A DNA stretch of 64,000 bases from the NCBI RefSeq assembly GCF_002160895.1, contig NZ_NFLL01000004.1, positions 62,001-126,000 on the forward strand. Reading direction: 5' to 3'. The position numbers and the translations under genes were made by a program. The stretch's first letter is position 1. The number at the start of each line of letters is the position of its first letter. The notes beneath the pieces were generated by a model. That model was given only the letters and a program-made list of their open reading frames with translations, had not been told where the DNA came from and did not search any database. The DNA is from Faecalibacterium sp. An122. Lineage in GTDB: Bacteria; Bacillota; Clostridia; Oscillospirales; Ruminococcaceae. Shown here one piece after another: positions 25,059 to 34,184 of the stretch.

Positions 25059-26933
25059 ATGTACCTGCCTGAATTGCCCTCCCTCAAAAACAGCCGCCAG
25101 CAGATGCGGGTGTTCGGGGGTCTGAACGAGACCTTCGGCTGCACCGAGGCGGAGTATGCGGCGGGGAAGAATTTTTCCAGCCGGGATTTCCCGGCCCTGT
25201 CCACACGGACCCCCCGCCGCCGGCTGCGGGAGCTGGACAGCGTGGACGGGATGTACCATCTGAACGGCTTTCTCCTCATCCGCAAGGGCGGGCTGACCTA
25301 CACCCCCGACAGCGGGGACGAGCCGGTGAACCTCAGCGGCGTGCTGGAGGAGGGGAAAAAGATTCTGGTGGGCATCGGCACCCAGGTGCTGATTTTCCCC
25401 GACAAGAAAACCTTTGACACCGCCGACGGCACCCTCAAGCCCCTGGGGGCTTCCTGGGGCGGCGGGGGCGCCTCCATCGAGATGACCCCCTGCGACGCCG
25501 AGGGCAACACCTACACCGTCCAGAGCTGGGGGCTGGCCGAGCCCGAAAGCCCCGAGGACGGGGAGGTGTTCCTGAAAGTGGTGAGCCAGTCCAGCCCCTG
25601 GAACGCCGACGGGGTGCTGGAAGTCTACAGCAGCTCGCTGGAGCGGTGGACTTCGGTGACCCTGGACTACTGCAAGATCAACGCCGAGGGGATCGGAAAA
25701 AACTTTGCGGTGTGGGACACCGTCACGGTGGAGGGCACCGCCGCCTCGGCCGCCGGGGTGTGCGACGATCTGGACGGGGAGAAAATCCTCTACGACGTCA
25801 GCGACGACTGGCTGATGGTTCCGGTGACGCCGGGAGGCGAACACTTCTACGGGCGGGTGCTGCAGACCGGCAAAGAGGCCACATGGACCAGCCTGGACGG
25901 CAAAAACACCCTGTCCTATACGGTGGAAACCCCCATCCAGTGCACCCGCCGGGTGCCCGACATGGACTATCTGACCGAGTGCGACAACCGGGTCTGGGGC
26001 TGTTCCAGCGGGGAAAATGTGATCTACTCCTGCAAGCTGGGAGACCCCACCAACTGGTTCTCCTACCGGAATACCGCCGCCGACAGCTATGCGGTGACGG
26101 TGGGCAGCGACGGACGGTTTACCGGCGCGGCCACCTGCATGGGGTATGTGCTGTTTTTCAAGGAGAACACCCTCCACAAGCTCTGCGGCACCAAGCCCTC
26201 CGACTTTCAGCTCAGTTCCCTGCGGTGCCGCGGCGTGGCCAAGAACGCCGCCGGGAGCCTCTGCGTCATCAACGAAACCCTGTACTATCTCTCCCCCGAG
26301 GGGGTGATGGCCTGGGACGGCAGTCTGCCGGTGAAGGTATCCGGCGTGCTGGACCCGGAGGGTCTGGCCGCCGTCCGGCAGGCCGCCGGCGGATGGCTGG
26401 ACGGGCGGTATTACCTCTGGCTGGGCACCGACCAGGGAGGCCGGCTGCTGGTGTACGACACCGAGCGGGGCCTGTGGCATCAGGAGGACCCCGGGGCCTC
26501 CGGCACCCTGGACATGATGTCCAGCGGGCGGCAGCTCTATCTCTGGGACGGCGCGGCCCTCTGGGCGGCGGGCCCGGCCCGGGACGAGGACGCCGTCATG
26601 ACCGCCGAAGGGGAGGGCCAGGCGGAAACCGGCATCCCCTTCCAGATGGTGACGGGGGACATCGGCCTGGACGACAGCGAGGACAAGTACCTCTCCCGGC
26701 TGACCCTGCGGCTGGACGCCCAGCCGGGGACCTGGCTGGAAGTATGGGCCAGCTGCGACGGCGGACCATGGGAAAAGCTGGCCGCCGCCCGCACCCGGGA
26801 TGAAAAGGAAAAGCTGTGCATCCCCCTTGTTCCCCGCCGCCACGACACCCTCCGCCTTCAGCTGACCGGCACCGGACAGCTGACCCTGCGCAGCGTCAGC
26901 CGCACCATGGCTGCCGCCCGGGGCGGACTGTAA
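25059..26933 (+). CDS. Large tail/hub protein with propeller-like repeats
   Basis: 624 residues from the ATG at 25059, preceded by GGGGGGAG. After a 60-residue N-terminal arm the protein is almost all beta, with repeated short blades carrying G-x-W-D or W-x-C-S type turns (for example DNRVWGCSS, GVMAWDGS, GRYYLWLGTD, LYLWDGAALWAAG). This resembles the propeller-like tail-hub/stabilisation proteins of short-tailed phages such as P22 gp10, by analogy only. It probably plugs the portal channel or forms the tail stump. No tail tape measure is present in the block. Confidence 0.65.
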   Translation: MYLPELPSLKNSRQQMRVFGGLNETFGCTEAEYAAGKNFSSRDFPALSTRTPRRRLRELDSVDGMYHLNGFLLIRKGGLTYTPDSGDEPVNLSGVLEEGKKILVGIGTQVLIFPDKKTFDTADGTLKPLGASWGGGGASIEMTPCDAEGNTYTVQSWGLAEPESPEDGEVFLKVVSQSSPWNADGVLEVYSSSLERWTSVTLDYCKINAEGIGKNFAVWDTVTVEGTAASAAGVCDDLDGEKILYDVSDDWLMVPVTPGGEHFYGRVLQTGKEATWTSLDGKNTLSYTVETPIQCTRRVPDMDYLTECDNRVWGCSSGENVIYSCKLGDPTNWFSYRNTAADSYAVTVGSDGRFTGAATCMGYVLFFKENTLHKLCGTKPSDFQLSSLRCRGVAKNAAGSLCVINETLYYLSPEGVMAWDGSLPVKVSGVLDPEGLAAVRQAAGGWLDGRYYLWLGTDQGGRLLVYDTERGLWHQEDPGASGTLDMMSSGRQLYLWDGAALWAAGPARDEDAVMTAEGEGQAETGIPFQMVTGDIGLDDSEDKYLSRLTLRLDAQPGTWLEVWASCDGGPWEKLAAARTRDEKEKLCIPLVPRRHDTLRLQLTGTGQLTLRSVSRTMAAARGGL

Positions 26934-26953
26934 ACGAAAGGAGCTTTTAGCCT

Positions 26954-27145
26954 ATGGCAAGCATTGCAGGGCTGAGCAAGCTGGGCCTGCCCCGGCTGAG
27001 CGACAGCATGAACCCGGAGGATGCGCGGGTGATCCGCAACTACCTCTATCAGATGCAGGAACAGTTACAGTATGTTTTGACCAATATCGACACCGATAAC
27101 CTCTCGGAGGGGCTGCGAAGCCAGCTCCAGGGGAACGGGCAGTGA
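26954..27145 (+). CDS. Small helical phage-block protein
   Basis: 63 residues with GAAAGGAGC before the start. A single amphipathic helix-rich stretch (ARVIRNYLYQMQEQLQYVLTN) suggests oligomerisation. It lies between the hub-like protein and the ejection-type protein and may be a small tail or internal component. No family is recognised. Confidence 0.65.
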   Translation: MASIAGLSKLGLPRLSDSMNPEDARVIRNYLYQMQEQLQYVLTNIDTDNLSEGLRSQLQGNGQ

Positions 27146-27160
27146 GAAAGGGGGAGCCAG

Positions 27161-28429
27161 ATGGCAACCAATCGCAAAAATGACCCCTACAGCACCCAGG
27201 GCCTCAACAGCAAAAGCGACGTGCAGCAGGCGCTGGCCTCGGCCCAGTACAAGCCGGGGGAGGCGGTGAACAACGCGGCCAGCGCCCTGGAACAGTGGCA
27301 GGCCAGCCGGCCCGGCGCCTACCAGAGCCAGTACCAGGACCAGATCAACAGTCTGCTGGACAAGGCCATGTCCCAGGAGAGTTTCTCCTATAACTACGCC
27401 TCCGACCCGCTGTACCGGCAGTACGCCCAGACCTACCGCCAGAACGCCCACAACGCCAGCACCGACGCGGCCGCCCAGGCCGCCTCCCTGACCGGCGGCT
27501 ATGGTTCCAGCTACGCCACCAGCGCGGCCCAGCAGGCCTATCAGCAGCAGATGAACGGGCTGAACAGCGTGATTCCCACCCTGTACAATCTGGCCCTGGA
27601 CAGCTACACCAGCGAAGGGGATATGCTGATGAACCAGATCAGCGCCCTGAACACCCAGGAGCAGAACGCCCAGGATCTGTACTACCGTCAGCTGGACGAC
27701 TACTACACCCAGCTGGAACAGAAACAGGACGCCTACGAGAGTGCCTATGCCCAGGACTACGCCCAGTACACCAACTACCTGGCCAACCTGAACGACCTGT
27801 ACGGCTACTACACCCAGGAGGAAGAGGCGGAGGCCAGCCGCCGCCAGCAGACCTTCAACAACGTCATGAGCGTGCTGGGCCTGCTGGGCAACGTGGCCCA
27901 GCTGGCCATCAGCGGTACCACCGGCCTGGGTTCCCTGTTCAGCAATCTGGCCCAGGCGGGCTACAGCATGTACGCCGACAGCCGGGACTACGAGGCCGAC
28001 CGGGCCGACGCGGCATGGAACCAGCAGATGCAGGAACAGCTCCGCCAGGACAGTCTGGCCCAGCAGTCCTATGAGGACCAGACCGCCGCCCAGAAGTATC
28101 AGGATGCCCTGGCCCAGCAGCAGTTTGACAACGACGTCACCAGCCAGAAGCTGGCCATCGCCCAGGGCGAATGGGAGCTCAAGCGCACCCAGGCCCAGCA
28201 GGAAGCGGCCGCCGCCAGCATGCGGGCGGCCTCCAAGGCCTCGGGTTCGGGCAGCTCGGGCAGTTCCGGCTCGGGCAGCAAGAGCGGTTCGGGCTCCAGC
28301 GGCGGGTCCTCCGCTTCGGGCACCGCGGGCGGCATGGATTACCTGACCTTTGCCCGGCAGATGCGGTCCCAGGGGTACAGCATCGACGAAATCAAGGATA
28401 TGTTTGACGCCATGAGGGAAGAGCGTTAA
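27161..28429 (+). CDS. Gln/Ala/Tyr-rich internal or ejection-type virion protein
   Basis: 422 residues following a GGGGGAG box. It is dominated by Gln, Ala, Ser and Tyr in long helices (about 20-270), with one short hydrophobic segment at about 228-250 (VMSVLGLLGNVAQLAISGTTGLGSLF) that could insert into a membrane. A coiled-coil (about 280-345), a Ser-Gly linker (about 355-385) and a compact C-terminal helix pair follow (MDYLTFARQMRSQGYSIDEIKDMF). Composition and position match the internal proteins that short-tailed phages eject to carry DNA across the envelope. It is the last gene of the virion block; no lysis gene follows. Confidence 0.65.
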   Translation: MATNRKNDPYSTQGLNSKSDVQQALASAQYKPGEAVNNAASALEQWQASRPGAYQSQYQDQINSLLDKAMSQESFSYNYASDPLYRQYAQTYRQNAHNASTDAAAQAASLTGGYGSSYATSAAQQAYQQQMNGLNSVIPTLYNLALDSYTSEGDMLMNQISALNTQEQNAQDLYYRQLDDYYTQLEQKQDAYESAYAQDYAQYTNYLANLNDLYGYYTQEEEAEASRRQQTFNNVMSVLGLLGNVAQLAISGTTGLGSLFSNLAQAGYSMYADSRDYEADRADAAWNQQMQEQLRQDSLAQQSYEDQTAAQKYQDALAQQQFDNDVTSQKLAIAQGEWELKRTQAQQEAAAASMRAASKASGSGSSGSSGSGSKSGSGSSGGSSASGTAGGMDYLTFARQMRSQGYSIDEIKDMFDAMREER

Positions 28430-28449
28430 TTCCCGGCGGGCCTTTCGCG

Positions 28450-28467
28450 CCCCCTAGAGGGGGCGGG
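28450..28467. other. GC hairpin at the right edge of the virion block
   Basis: CGCCCCC-TAGA-GGGGGCG, a perfect 7-bp stem with tetraloop and no T-run, 20 bp after the last virion gene. Confidence 0.4.
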
Positions 28468-28489
28468 AGGCAGGCAGAAGCGTCAAAAG

Positions 28490-28534
28490 AAACCGGCGTG
28501 TTGTTTCGCAGAGAGACGGCGCGCCGGTTTTCTG
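28490..28534 (+). terminator. Probable terminator of the virion block
   Basis: 9-bp perfect arms AAACCGGCG and CGCCGGTTT separated by 23 nt and followed by TCTGCGTTT. The long loop lowers certainty. Confidence 0.5.
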
Positions 28535-28686
28535 CGTTTCCGCCATGGACGGGGGAGAAAACCGCAGACAGGCCCCGCGGCGGGCAAAGTAAGAAAAAAG
28601 CAAGATTTCCCCCGAAGTATCGGCGCGGATTTTATGTTATAATACACGGTACACAGGACCGAACCAAACCGATTGAGGTGAGACAG

Positions 28687-31368
28687 ATGAAAAAGCTTTC
28701 CATGGTCCATCGGCGTGTGCTGGATGACGCACAGGCGGACATCGGCGCGCTGTACAGGACGTTTCATATTTCCGAGCAGGGCTACAGTGAGGAACAGGTG
28801 GAAAAAAGCCGCGCCCGGTACGGAGAAAATGTTTTGTCGGGGCGCACCGCCGACACGGTTTTCTACCGGCTGCGGCGGGCTTTTGTGAATCCCTTCACGG
28901 TGATTCTGTTTGTGCTGGCGGTGATCTCCTTTTTGACCGACGTGGTGCTGGTGTCCAATTTCAGCCGCAACGTCACCACGCCGGTGATTATTTTGGGGAT
29001 GCTGCTGACCAGCGGCGTGGTCCGCTTTGTACAGGAACTCCGGGCCAAACGCATCGCCGACCATCTGACCCAGATGGTTTCCTCCACCGTGCTGGTGCTC
29101 CGGGACGGCCAATGGGTCAAGCTCTCCTCAACGGAACTGGTGGTGGGGGATCAGGTGCGCCTGCTGGCCGGGGACCGGGTCCCGGCGGATATCCGGCTGA
29201 CCGCGGCCAAAGATCTGTTTGTGTCCCAGTCGGTCCTGACGGGGGAGAGCGCCATTGTGGAAAAAAGCGCCGGCGTTCTGCCCCGGGGACAGGCCCGGTC
29301 CTATGCCGACTGCAGCAACCTGGTTTTCATGGGATCGTCGGTCACCGGCGGCACCGGGGAGGGCATTGTGCTGGCGGTGGGGGAAGATACCGTGTACGGC
29401 GGCTTCTCCACCGCGGAATCCCACCGGAAAAACGGTTTTGACCAGGGGGCCAATTCCATCGCGTGGGTGCTGATCCGCTTTATGGCGGTTTTGATCCCGG
29501 TGGTGTTCATGGCCTGCGGGCTGACCAAAGGGGACTGGATTTCGGCGTTTCTGTTTGCCCTGTCGGTGGCGGTGGGCCTGACCCCGGAAATGCTGCCCAT
29601 GGTCATCAACGCCTGCCTGGCCAAAGGCAGCGCCGCCATGGGCAAAAAGCAGACGGTGGTCAAAAACATCAACGCCATGCAGGGCTTCGGCAGCATGGAT
29701 ATCCTGTGCGTGGACAAGACCGGAACATTGACCGGGGACCAGATCGCCCTGGAATATTACATGGACATCCTGGGCAACGAGAGCCAGGCGGTGCTGGACT
29801 TTGGGTATCTGAACAGCCTTTATCACACCGGGGTGAAAAACCATCTGGACGAGGCCGTGGTCCGGTGCCGGAAAATGCCGGGGCACCGGATCCATTATCA
29901 GGAGCTGGAAGGGCAGTACCAAAAGCTGGACGAGCTTCCTTTCGACCACGAGCGAAGGTTTGCCAGCGTGCTGGTGGGGCGCGGGGAGGAAAAGCTGCTG
30001 CTGGTGAAGGGCAGCATCCGCGAGGTATGCCGCCGCTGCAGCTGGATTGAGTACAAGGGAGAGCGCCGCAGCATGGGAGGCGAGGGCAGCGCCAGCGTCC
30101 ACGCCATTGTGGACGACATGCTGGAGGACGGCATGAAGGTCCTGGCGGTGGCGTATAAGCCGATGCAGCGGGACCGGCTGTCGAGAGAGGACGAAAACGG
30201 GCTGATTCTGCTGGGATATCTGGCGTTTTTTGATGCGCCCAAGCAGAGCGCCGCCGCGGCCATCGGCCGGCTGCAGAAACTGCAGGTGGATGTGCGGGTG
30301 CTGACGGGGGACAACCGGGATGTGGCGGTTTCCATCTGCCGCCGGCTGGGAATCGACACGGCCCGCAACCTGACGGGGGAAGAGCTGGAACAGCTCACCG
30401 ACAACGAAAGGCCGGTGGCCATCGAGCGCACCGCGGTGTTTTCCGAGCTGTCCCCCAAACAGAAGGTCCAGGTGGTGCAGACCCTCCGGGCCAACGGGCA
30501 CACGGTGGGCTTTCTGGGGGACGGCATGAACGACCTGCCGGCGGTGGTGGAGTCGGATGTGGGGATCTCGGTGGATACCGCCGCCGAGGCGGTCAAGGAA
30601 GCCGCCGACGTGGTGCTGCTGAAAAAAGACCTGAACGTGCTGGAGGAAGGCATCCAGGAGGGCCGCAAGACCTACGCCAACATGATCAAGTACATCAAAA
30701 TGACCGCCTCGTCCAACTTCGGCAATATGTTTTCGGTGCTGGCCGCATCGGCCCTGCTGCCCTTCCTGCCCATGATGAGCCTGCATCTGATCCTGCTGAA
30801 CCTGATCTATGACCTGTCCTGCACCGCCATTCCCTGGGACAACGTGGACGAGGAGTTCATCGCCAAACCCCGGAAGTGGGACGCCTCCAGCGTGGGGAAC
30901 TTCATGCTCTGGATTGGACCCACCAGCTCCATCTTTGACTTTACCACCTATCTGTTCATGTACTTCGTGTTCTGCCCGCTGTTCATCTCGGGCGGGGTGC
31001 TGTTCAATGACCTGCCGGCCCATTTCAGCGGGATGGAACTGGCCATGATGCAGGCCAAGTACATCGGCATGTTCCAGGCCGGCTGGTTTGTGGAGTCCAT
31101 GTGGAGCCAGACGCTGGTCATCCACATGATCCGCACCCCCAAGCTCCCCTTTATCCAGAGACGGGCATCTGCACCCCTCACGCTGCTCACCCTCACCGGC
31201 ATTACGGTGCTGACCATCATTCCCTTTACCCCCTTTGGCGCCGCGCTGGGATTTGTCGCGCTGCCGGCTGCATACTTTGCCTATCTCATCCCCTGCATTC
31301 TGCTGTATATGGTCCTGGCAACCAGCCTCAAAAAGGCCTATGTCCGGCACTGTGGGGAACTGCTTTAA
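28687..31368 (+). CDS. mgtA: MgtA-type magnesium-importing P-type ATPase
   Basis: 893 residues from the ATG at 28687, which has GAGGTGAGAC upstream and a TATAAT box at 28638-28643; a longer in-frame start lies upstream of that promoter. P-type ATPase motifs are in order: actuator TGES (LTGESAIVEK), phosphorylated Asp343 in CVDKTGTLTGD, TGDNRDVA, and GDGMNDLPA. Ten membrane helices are expected. The metal-site helix sequence LTPEMLPMVI is that of MgtA/MgtB-type Mg2+ importers. The following small membrane gene is probably co-transcribed. No M-box riboswitch structure was recognised in the short leader. Confidence 0.92.
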   Translation: MKKLSMVHRRVLDDAQADIGALYRTFHISEQGYSEEQVEKSRARYGENVLSGRTADTVFYRLRRAFVNPFTVILFVLAVISFLTDVVLVSNFSRNVTTPVIILGMLLTSGVVRFVQELRAKRIADHLTQMVSSTVLVLRDGQWVKLSSTELVVGDQVRLLAGDRVPADIRLTAAKDLFVSQSVLTGESAIVEKSAGVLPRGQARSYADCSNLVFMGSSVTGGTGEGIVLAVGEDTVYGGFSTAESHRKNGFDQGANSIAWVLIRFMAVLIPVVFMACGLTKGDWISAFLFALSVAVGLTPEMLPMVINACLAKGSAAMGKKQTVVKNINAMQGFGSMDILCVDKTGTLTGDQIALEYYMDILGNESQAVLDFGYLNSLYHTGVKNHLDEAVVRCRKMPGHRIHYQELEGQYQKLDELPFDHERRFASVLVGRGEEKLLLVKGSIREVCRRCSWIEYKGERRSMGGEGSASVHAIVDDMLEDGMKVLAVAYKPMQRDRLSREDENGLILLGYLAFFDAPKQSAAAAIGRLQKLQVDVRVLTGDNRDVAVSICRRLGIDTARNLTGEELEQLTDNERPVAIERTAVFSELSPKQKVQVVQTLRANGHTVGFLGDGMNDLPAVVESDVGISVDTAAEAVKEAADVVLLKKDLNVLEEGIQEGRKTYANMIKYIKMTASSNFGNMFSVLAASALLPFLPMMSLHLILLNLIYDLSCTAIPWDNVDEEFIAKPRKWDASSVGNFMLWIGPTSSIFDFTTYLFMYFVFCPLFISGGVLFNDLPAHFSGMELAMMQAKYIGMFQAGWFVESMWSQTLVIHMIRTPKLPFIQRRASAPLTLLTLTGITVLTIIPFTPFGAALGFVALPAAYFAYLIPCILLYMVLATSLKKAYVRHCGELL

Positions 31369-31386
31369 AACCGGGAGGTGTTCGCT

Positions 31387-31539
31387 ATGAAATGGACGAC
31401 GATTTGGATGGATCTCTTTGGCACCACATCCATGCTGGGGATCAATATGGGGTTTTGGGTGGCCATGGCGGCGGTGCTGCTGATTGTGATTGGGATGAAC
31501 GCGGTATTCTGGGGCATGAAGCCGAAACAGAACCGCTGA
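31387..31539 (+). CDS. 50-residue membrane protein after mgtA
   Basis: 50 residues, ATG 18 bp after the mgtA stop and preceded by GGGAGGTG. An N-terminal amphipathic stretch (MKWTTIWMDLFGTTSMLG) is followed by one strong membrane helix (about 21-43) and a basic end (KPKQNR). A terminator follows, so mgtA and this gene form one unit. Short membrane peptides such as MgtS and MgtR regulate MgtA in enterobacteria; there is no sequence resemblance, but the placement suggests a similar role. That function is inference. Confidence 0.7.
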   Translation: MKWTTIWMDLFGTTSMLGINMGFWVAMAAVLLIVIGMNAVFWGMKPKQNR

Positions 31540-31590
31540 GCCGCTGTCCCGCGGCGTGAAAGGAAGGCCGCGGGCGGCCCGAAACAAAAG

Positions 31591-31639
31591 AAAAGCAATA
31601 GCCGGCGCGCAGAGAGGTTGCGTTCGGCTATTGCTTTTT
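31591..31639 (+). terminator. Terminator of the mgtA unit
   Basis: Perfect 14-bp stem (AAAAGCAATAGCCG / CGGCTATTGCTTTT) followed by TGTTTTG. Confidence 0.9.
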
Positions 31640-31660
31640 GTTTTGCGGCGGAAATGGAAA

Positions 31661-31688
31661 GCGGGCGTACCCGCCAGAGTACGCCCGC
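31661..31688 (-). terminator. Hairpin after the GH2 gene
   Basis: Perfect 10-bp stem GCGGGCGTAC / GTACGCCCGC with an 8-nt loop, followed on the minus strand by TTTCCATTTCC. It is a probable terminator for the GH2 gene. Confidence 0.6.
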
Positions 31689-31753
31689 TCCCGTAAGGAT
31701 TGGAAAAGAAAGGAAAAATGAAATGGAGAGGAAAATTGAGGTAGGGAAGGAAA

Positions 31754-33985
31754 TCAGTTCTTCTTGATCTTGGTCAGAGCCTCGTTGATCTGGCGCTTGA
31801 CGTCGGAGGAGAAGGACTTGCTGGCCATCTTCATCATGTCGCTCAGGCGCATGGTGCCCATGAAGCCGCCCTGATCGTCCTCCTTGTCGCTGCCCATCAT
31901 GCTCATCATGCTGCTCTTGGCAAAGACCTGCATGGCGTCATGGATGACGGCAGCGGTCTCGCTGTTGGCCAGCAGATCCACCACCCGGTCCTTGATGGAG
32001 TAGAAGCCCTCGGGGTAATCCAGAGGCTTGCGGGCAGCGCGGGCGGCGGGGTCGTCAAACCAGTTGGCGGCGTCGTTGCCCTCGGGCAGGTCGTAGGCGT
32101 AGTTGTGCTCGGCCACGGCCTTCAGGGTGATGGTGTTGGCGGTGACGTCGCCGCACTTGGCGGTGACGATGTTGGGGCCGTCGTTCAGGGCCACATCCTT
32201 GAACACGGCGGCGTGATCCTCAGCGGGCAGGGTGGCAACCTCCACGCCGTTCACCACCAGGGTGACGGTGGGGCAGTTGGTGTAGACGGTGACGTTCCGC
32301 TCGCCGGGGGCGCGGTCCACAAACCGCTCGCCGCAGACGTGCATCATGGGCTCGGTGGTCCAGTAGGCCTGGTAGATATAGAAGGCGTCCTTCTTGAGCT
32401 TGCGGTCGTAGGTCACCAGGCCCTTGTTGTTGCGGCCCTGGATGCCGCCCTCGTCGCGGCCGTCGGCGGCGAAGTCGAACATATTCCACAGGTGGGTGGC
32501 CCACAGGTAGGGACGGGTGGCGAAGGTCTTGAGCATCTCGTGGTGATACTCGCAGGCGTACTCCTCGGTGTAGTCGTGGTTCTCAGGGTAGGCGGAGTGC
32601 CACTTGGTGATGGCCTCCGAGCCGTACTCGGACACGCCCAGGCAGCGGTCGGGGTACAGGGCGTGGAACTTGTCCAGCCAGGGGCCGTTGTCGGAGGCCT
32701 CGCCGAAGTACCAGCCGAAATAGTGGTTGTAGCTGACCACGTCGGTGATGGTGTTGTGCTCGCTCTCCATGGGGGTCATGGAAACCTGGGCCATGGTGGT
32801 CATGCGGCTGGGGTCCATCCGCTTGGCCAGGGCATTCAGCTCACGCAGGTTCCGGCGCAGGTCCTCGCGGTCCTTGCCGATGAGGATTTCGTTGGAAATG
32901 CCCCAGAAGAAGATGGAGGGATGGTTGTAGTTCTGGCTGATGAGCTCGGTCATCTGGCTGATGGTGTTGTCATGGGCCTCCTTGCCGGGGATGAAGCGGC
33001 TGATGAAGGGGATCTCGGCCCAGACCACGAAACCGGTGTGGTCGCACAGGTCGTAGAAGTACTGGTCGTGCTGATAGTGGGCCAGACGGACGGTGTTGGC
33101 GCCCACTTCCTTAATCAGGGCGATGTCCTCCTCGTGGTCGGCGCGGCTGATGGCCCAGCCCTTGTCCAGACGGTCCTGATGGCGGGCGACGCCGTGCAGG
33201 GGCACGTTCTTGCCGTTGAGCCAGAAGCCGGTGTTGGGGTCCACGTGGAAGGAGCGGTAGCCGTAGTCCACGGCCACGGTGTCCAGCACTTCCTCGCCGC
33301 GGGTGATGGATGCCTCGGCGGTGTAGCAGTAGGGATCGGCCATGCCGTTCCACAGGTGGGGGGCCTTGACCGCCAGGGTCATGACCAGGTGGGGCTCGGC
33401 GGGGGCCGAGCCGGAGGCCACCACGGCGCCGTCGGCGTCCTTCAGGTCCACGCTGACGGTGCAGCCCTCAGCCTCCACCGGGAACAGGTCCAGACGGGTG
33501 GTGCCCGAGACCATGGGGGTGACGAACACAGCGCTGGTGCCGCCCTTCATCAGGTCGAAGTGGGCGGGGGAAGTCTCAATAAAGCTGACCTCGCGGTACA
33601 GGCCGCCGAAGAAGGTGAAGTCTGCGGTCTGGGGGTAGATGTCCGACACAGCGTTGGACACGTCCACACGCACCACGTTGCCGGTGGGCTTCATGGCGGG
33701 GGTCAGGTCAAAGCGGAAGGTGGAGAAACCGCCCTTGTGCTCGCCCATCAGGCGGCCGTTGCAGTAGACGGTGGCCACATGGTTGGCGCCCTTGAACTCG
33801 ATGAACTGACGTTTGCCGTCGGTGGGGTCGGGAATTGCAATCTCATAGGTGCCGACGCCGCGCCAGTAGTCGTTGCCGCCGTCCTGGCCGTCCTTCGCAT
33901 TCCAGGTGTGGGGAAGTGCGACCGTGGCAAAGGGCTCGCCGCCCTTGGAGAAGCGGGCAGAGGTGAGGAGTGTGGTTGTGCGCAT
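31754..33985 (-). CDS. Glycoside hydrolase family 2 (beta-galactosidase-like)
   Basis: 743 residues, no signal peptide, so it is intracellular. A jelly-roll sugar-binding domain (about 1-140), an immunoglobulin-like domain (about 150-245) and a TIM barrel (from about 250) are visible. The acid/base is Glu366 in WGISNEI and the nucleophile is Glu453 in GVSEYGS. The segment RHQDRLDKGWAISRADHEED is usual in beta-galactosidases of this subgroup. The neighbouring UxuB gene would also fit a beta-glucuronidase, but the Asn-x-Lys carboxylate-binding motif of those enzymes is not evident. The last 60 residues (Met/Ser/Lys-rich) are an unusual helical tail of unknown role. Confidence 0.88.
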   Translation of the reverse strand: MRTTTLLTSARFSKGGEPFATVALPHTWNAKDGQDGGNDYWRGVGTYEIAIPDPTDGKRQFIEFKGANHVATVYCNGRLMGEHKGGFSTFRFDLTPAMKPTGNVVRVDVSNAVSDIYPQTADFTFFGGLYREVSFIETSPAHFDLMKGGTSAVFVTPMVSGTTRLDLFPVEAEGCTVSVDLKDADGAVVASGSAPAEPHLVMTLAVKAPHLWNGMADPYCYTAEASITRGEEVLDTVAVDYGYRSFHVDPNTGFWLNGKNVPLHGVARHQDRLDKGWAISRADHEEDIALIKEVGANTVRLAHYQHDQYFYDLCDHTGFVVWAEIPFISRFIPGKEAHDNTISQMTELISQNYNHPSIFFWGISNEILIGKDREDLRRNLRELNALAKRMDPSRMTTMAQVSMTPMESEHNTITDVVSYNHYFGWYFGEASDNGPWLDKFHALYPDRCLGVSEYGSEAITKWHSAYPENHDYTEEYACEYHHEMLKTFATRPYLWATHLWNMFDFAADGRDEGGIQGRNNKGLVTYDRKLKKDAFYIYQAYWTTEPMMHVCGERFVDRAPGERNVTVYTNCPTVTLVVNGVEVATLPAEDHAAVFKDVALNDGPNIVTAKCGDVTANTITLKAVAEHNYAYDLPEGNDAANWFDDPAARAARKPLDYPEGFYSIKDRVVDLLANSETAAVIHDAMQVFAKSSMMSMMGSDKEDDQGGFMGTMRLSDMMKMASKSFSSDVKRQINEALTKIKKN

Positions 33986-34069
33986 GGGTCATGGCTCCTT
34001 TCAAATCAAGAAACAGTCGGGCACAGCGGCGGACCGGGCCGGCGCCGTGCATTCCTTTGAACTGGTTTT

Positions 34070-34075
34070 AGTATA
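34070..34075 (-). promoter_or_regulatory. Probable -10 element of the GH2 gene
   Basis: TATACT on the minus strand, 85 bp before the GH2 start, without a clear -35. This suggests activation by the nearby AraC-type regulator. Confidence 0.4.
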
Positions 34076-34184
34076 TCATCCCGTGGAAAAAGACGGTAGG
34101 AATATTTTGGGAAAGTTCCGTATAATTTTTGTGCCATGACGGAGGGATTTAGACAATGTTTATAAAATGCTTAAAAACCGGCGC

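Noticed and set aside
28230-28330. Short tandem-like repeats that could suggest a CRISPR or VNTR
   Set aside because: They encode the Ser-Gly linker of the ejection-type protein; units are irregular and in frame. No CRISPR repeat-spacer pattern exists in the window.
28430-28686. Magnesium riboswitch in the mgtA leader
   Set aside because: The leader after the -10 box is only about 40 nt, too short for an M-box, and no conserved core was recognised.
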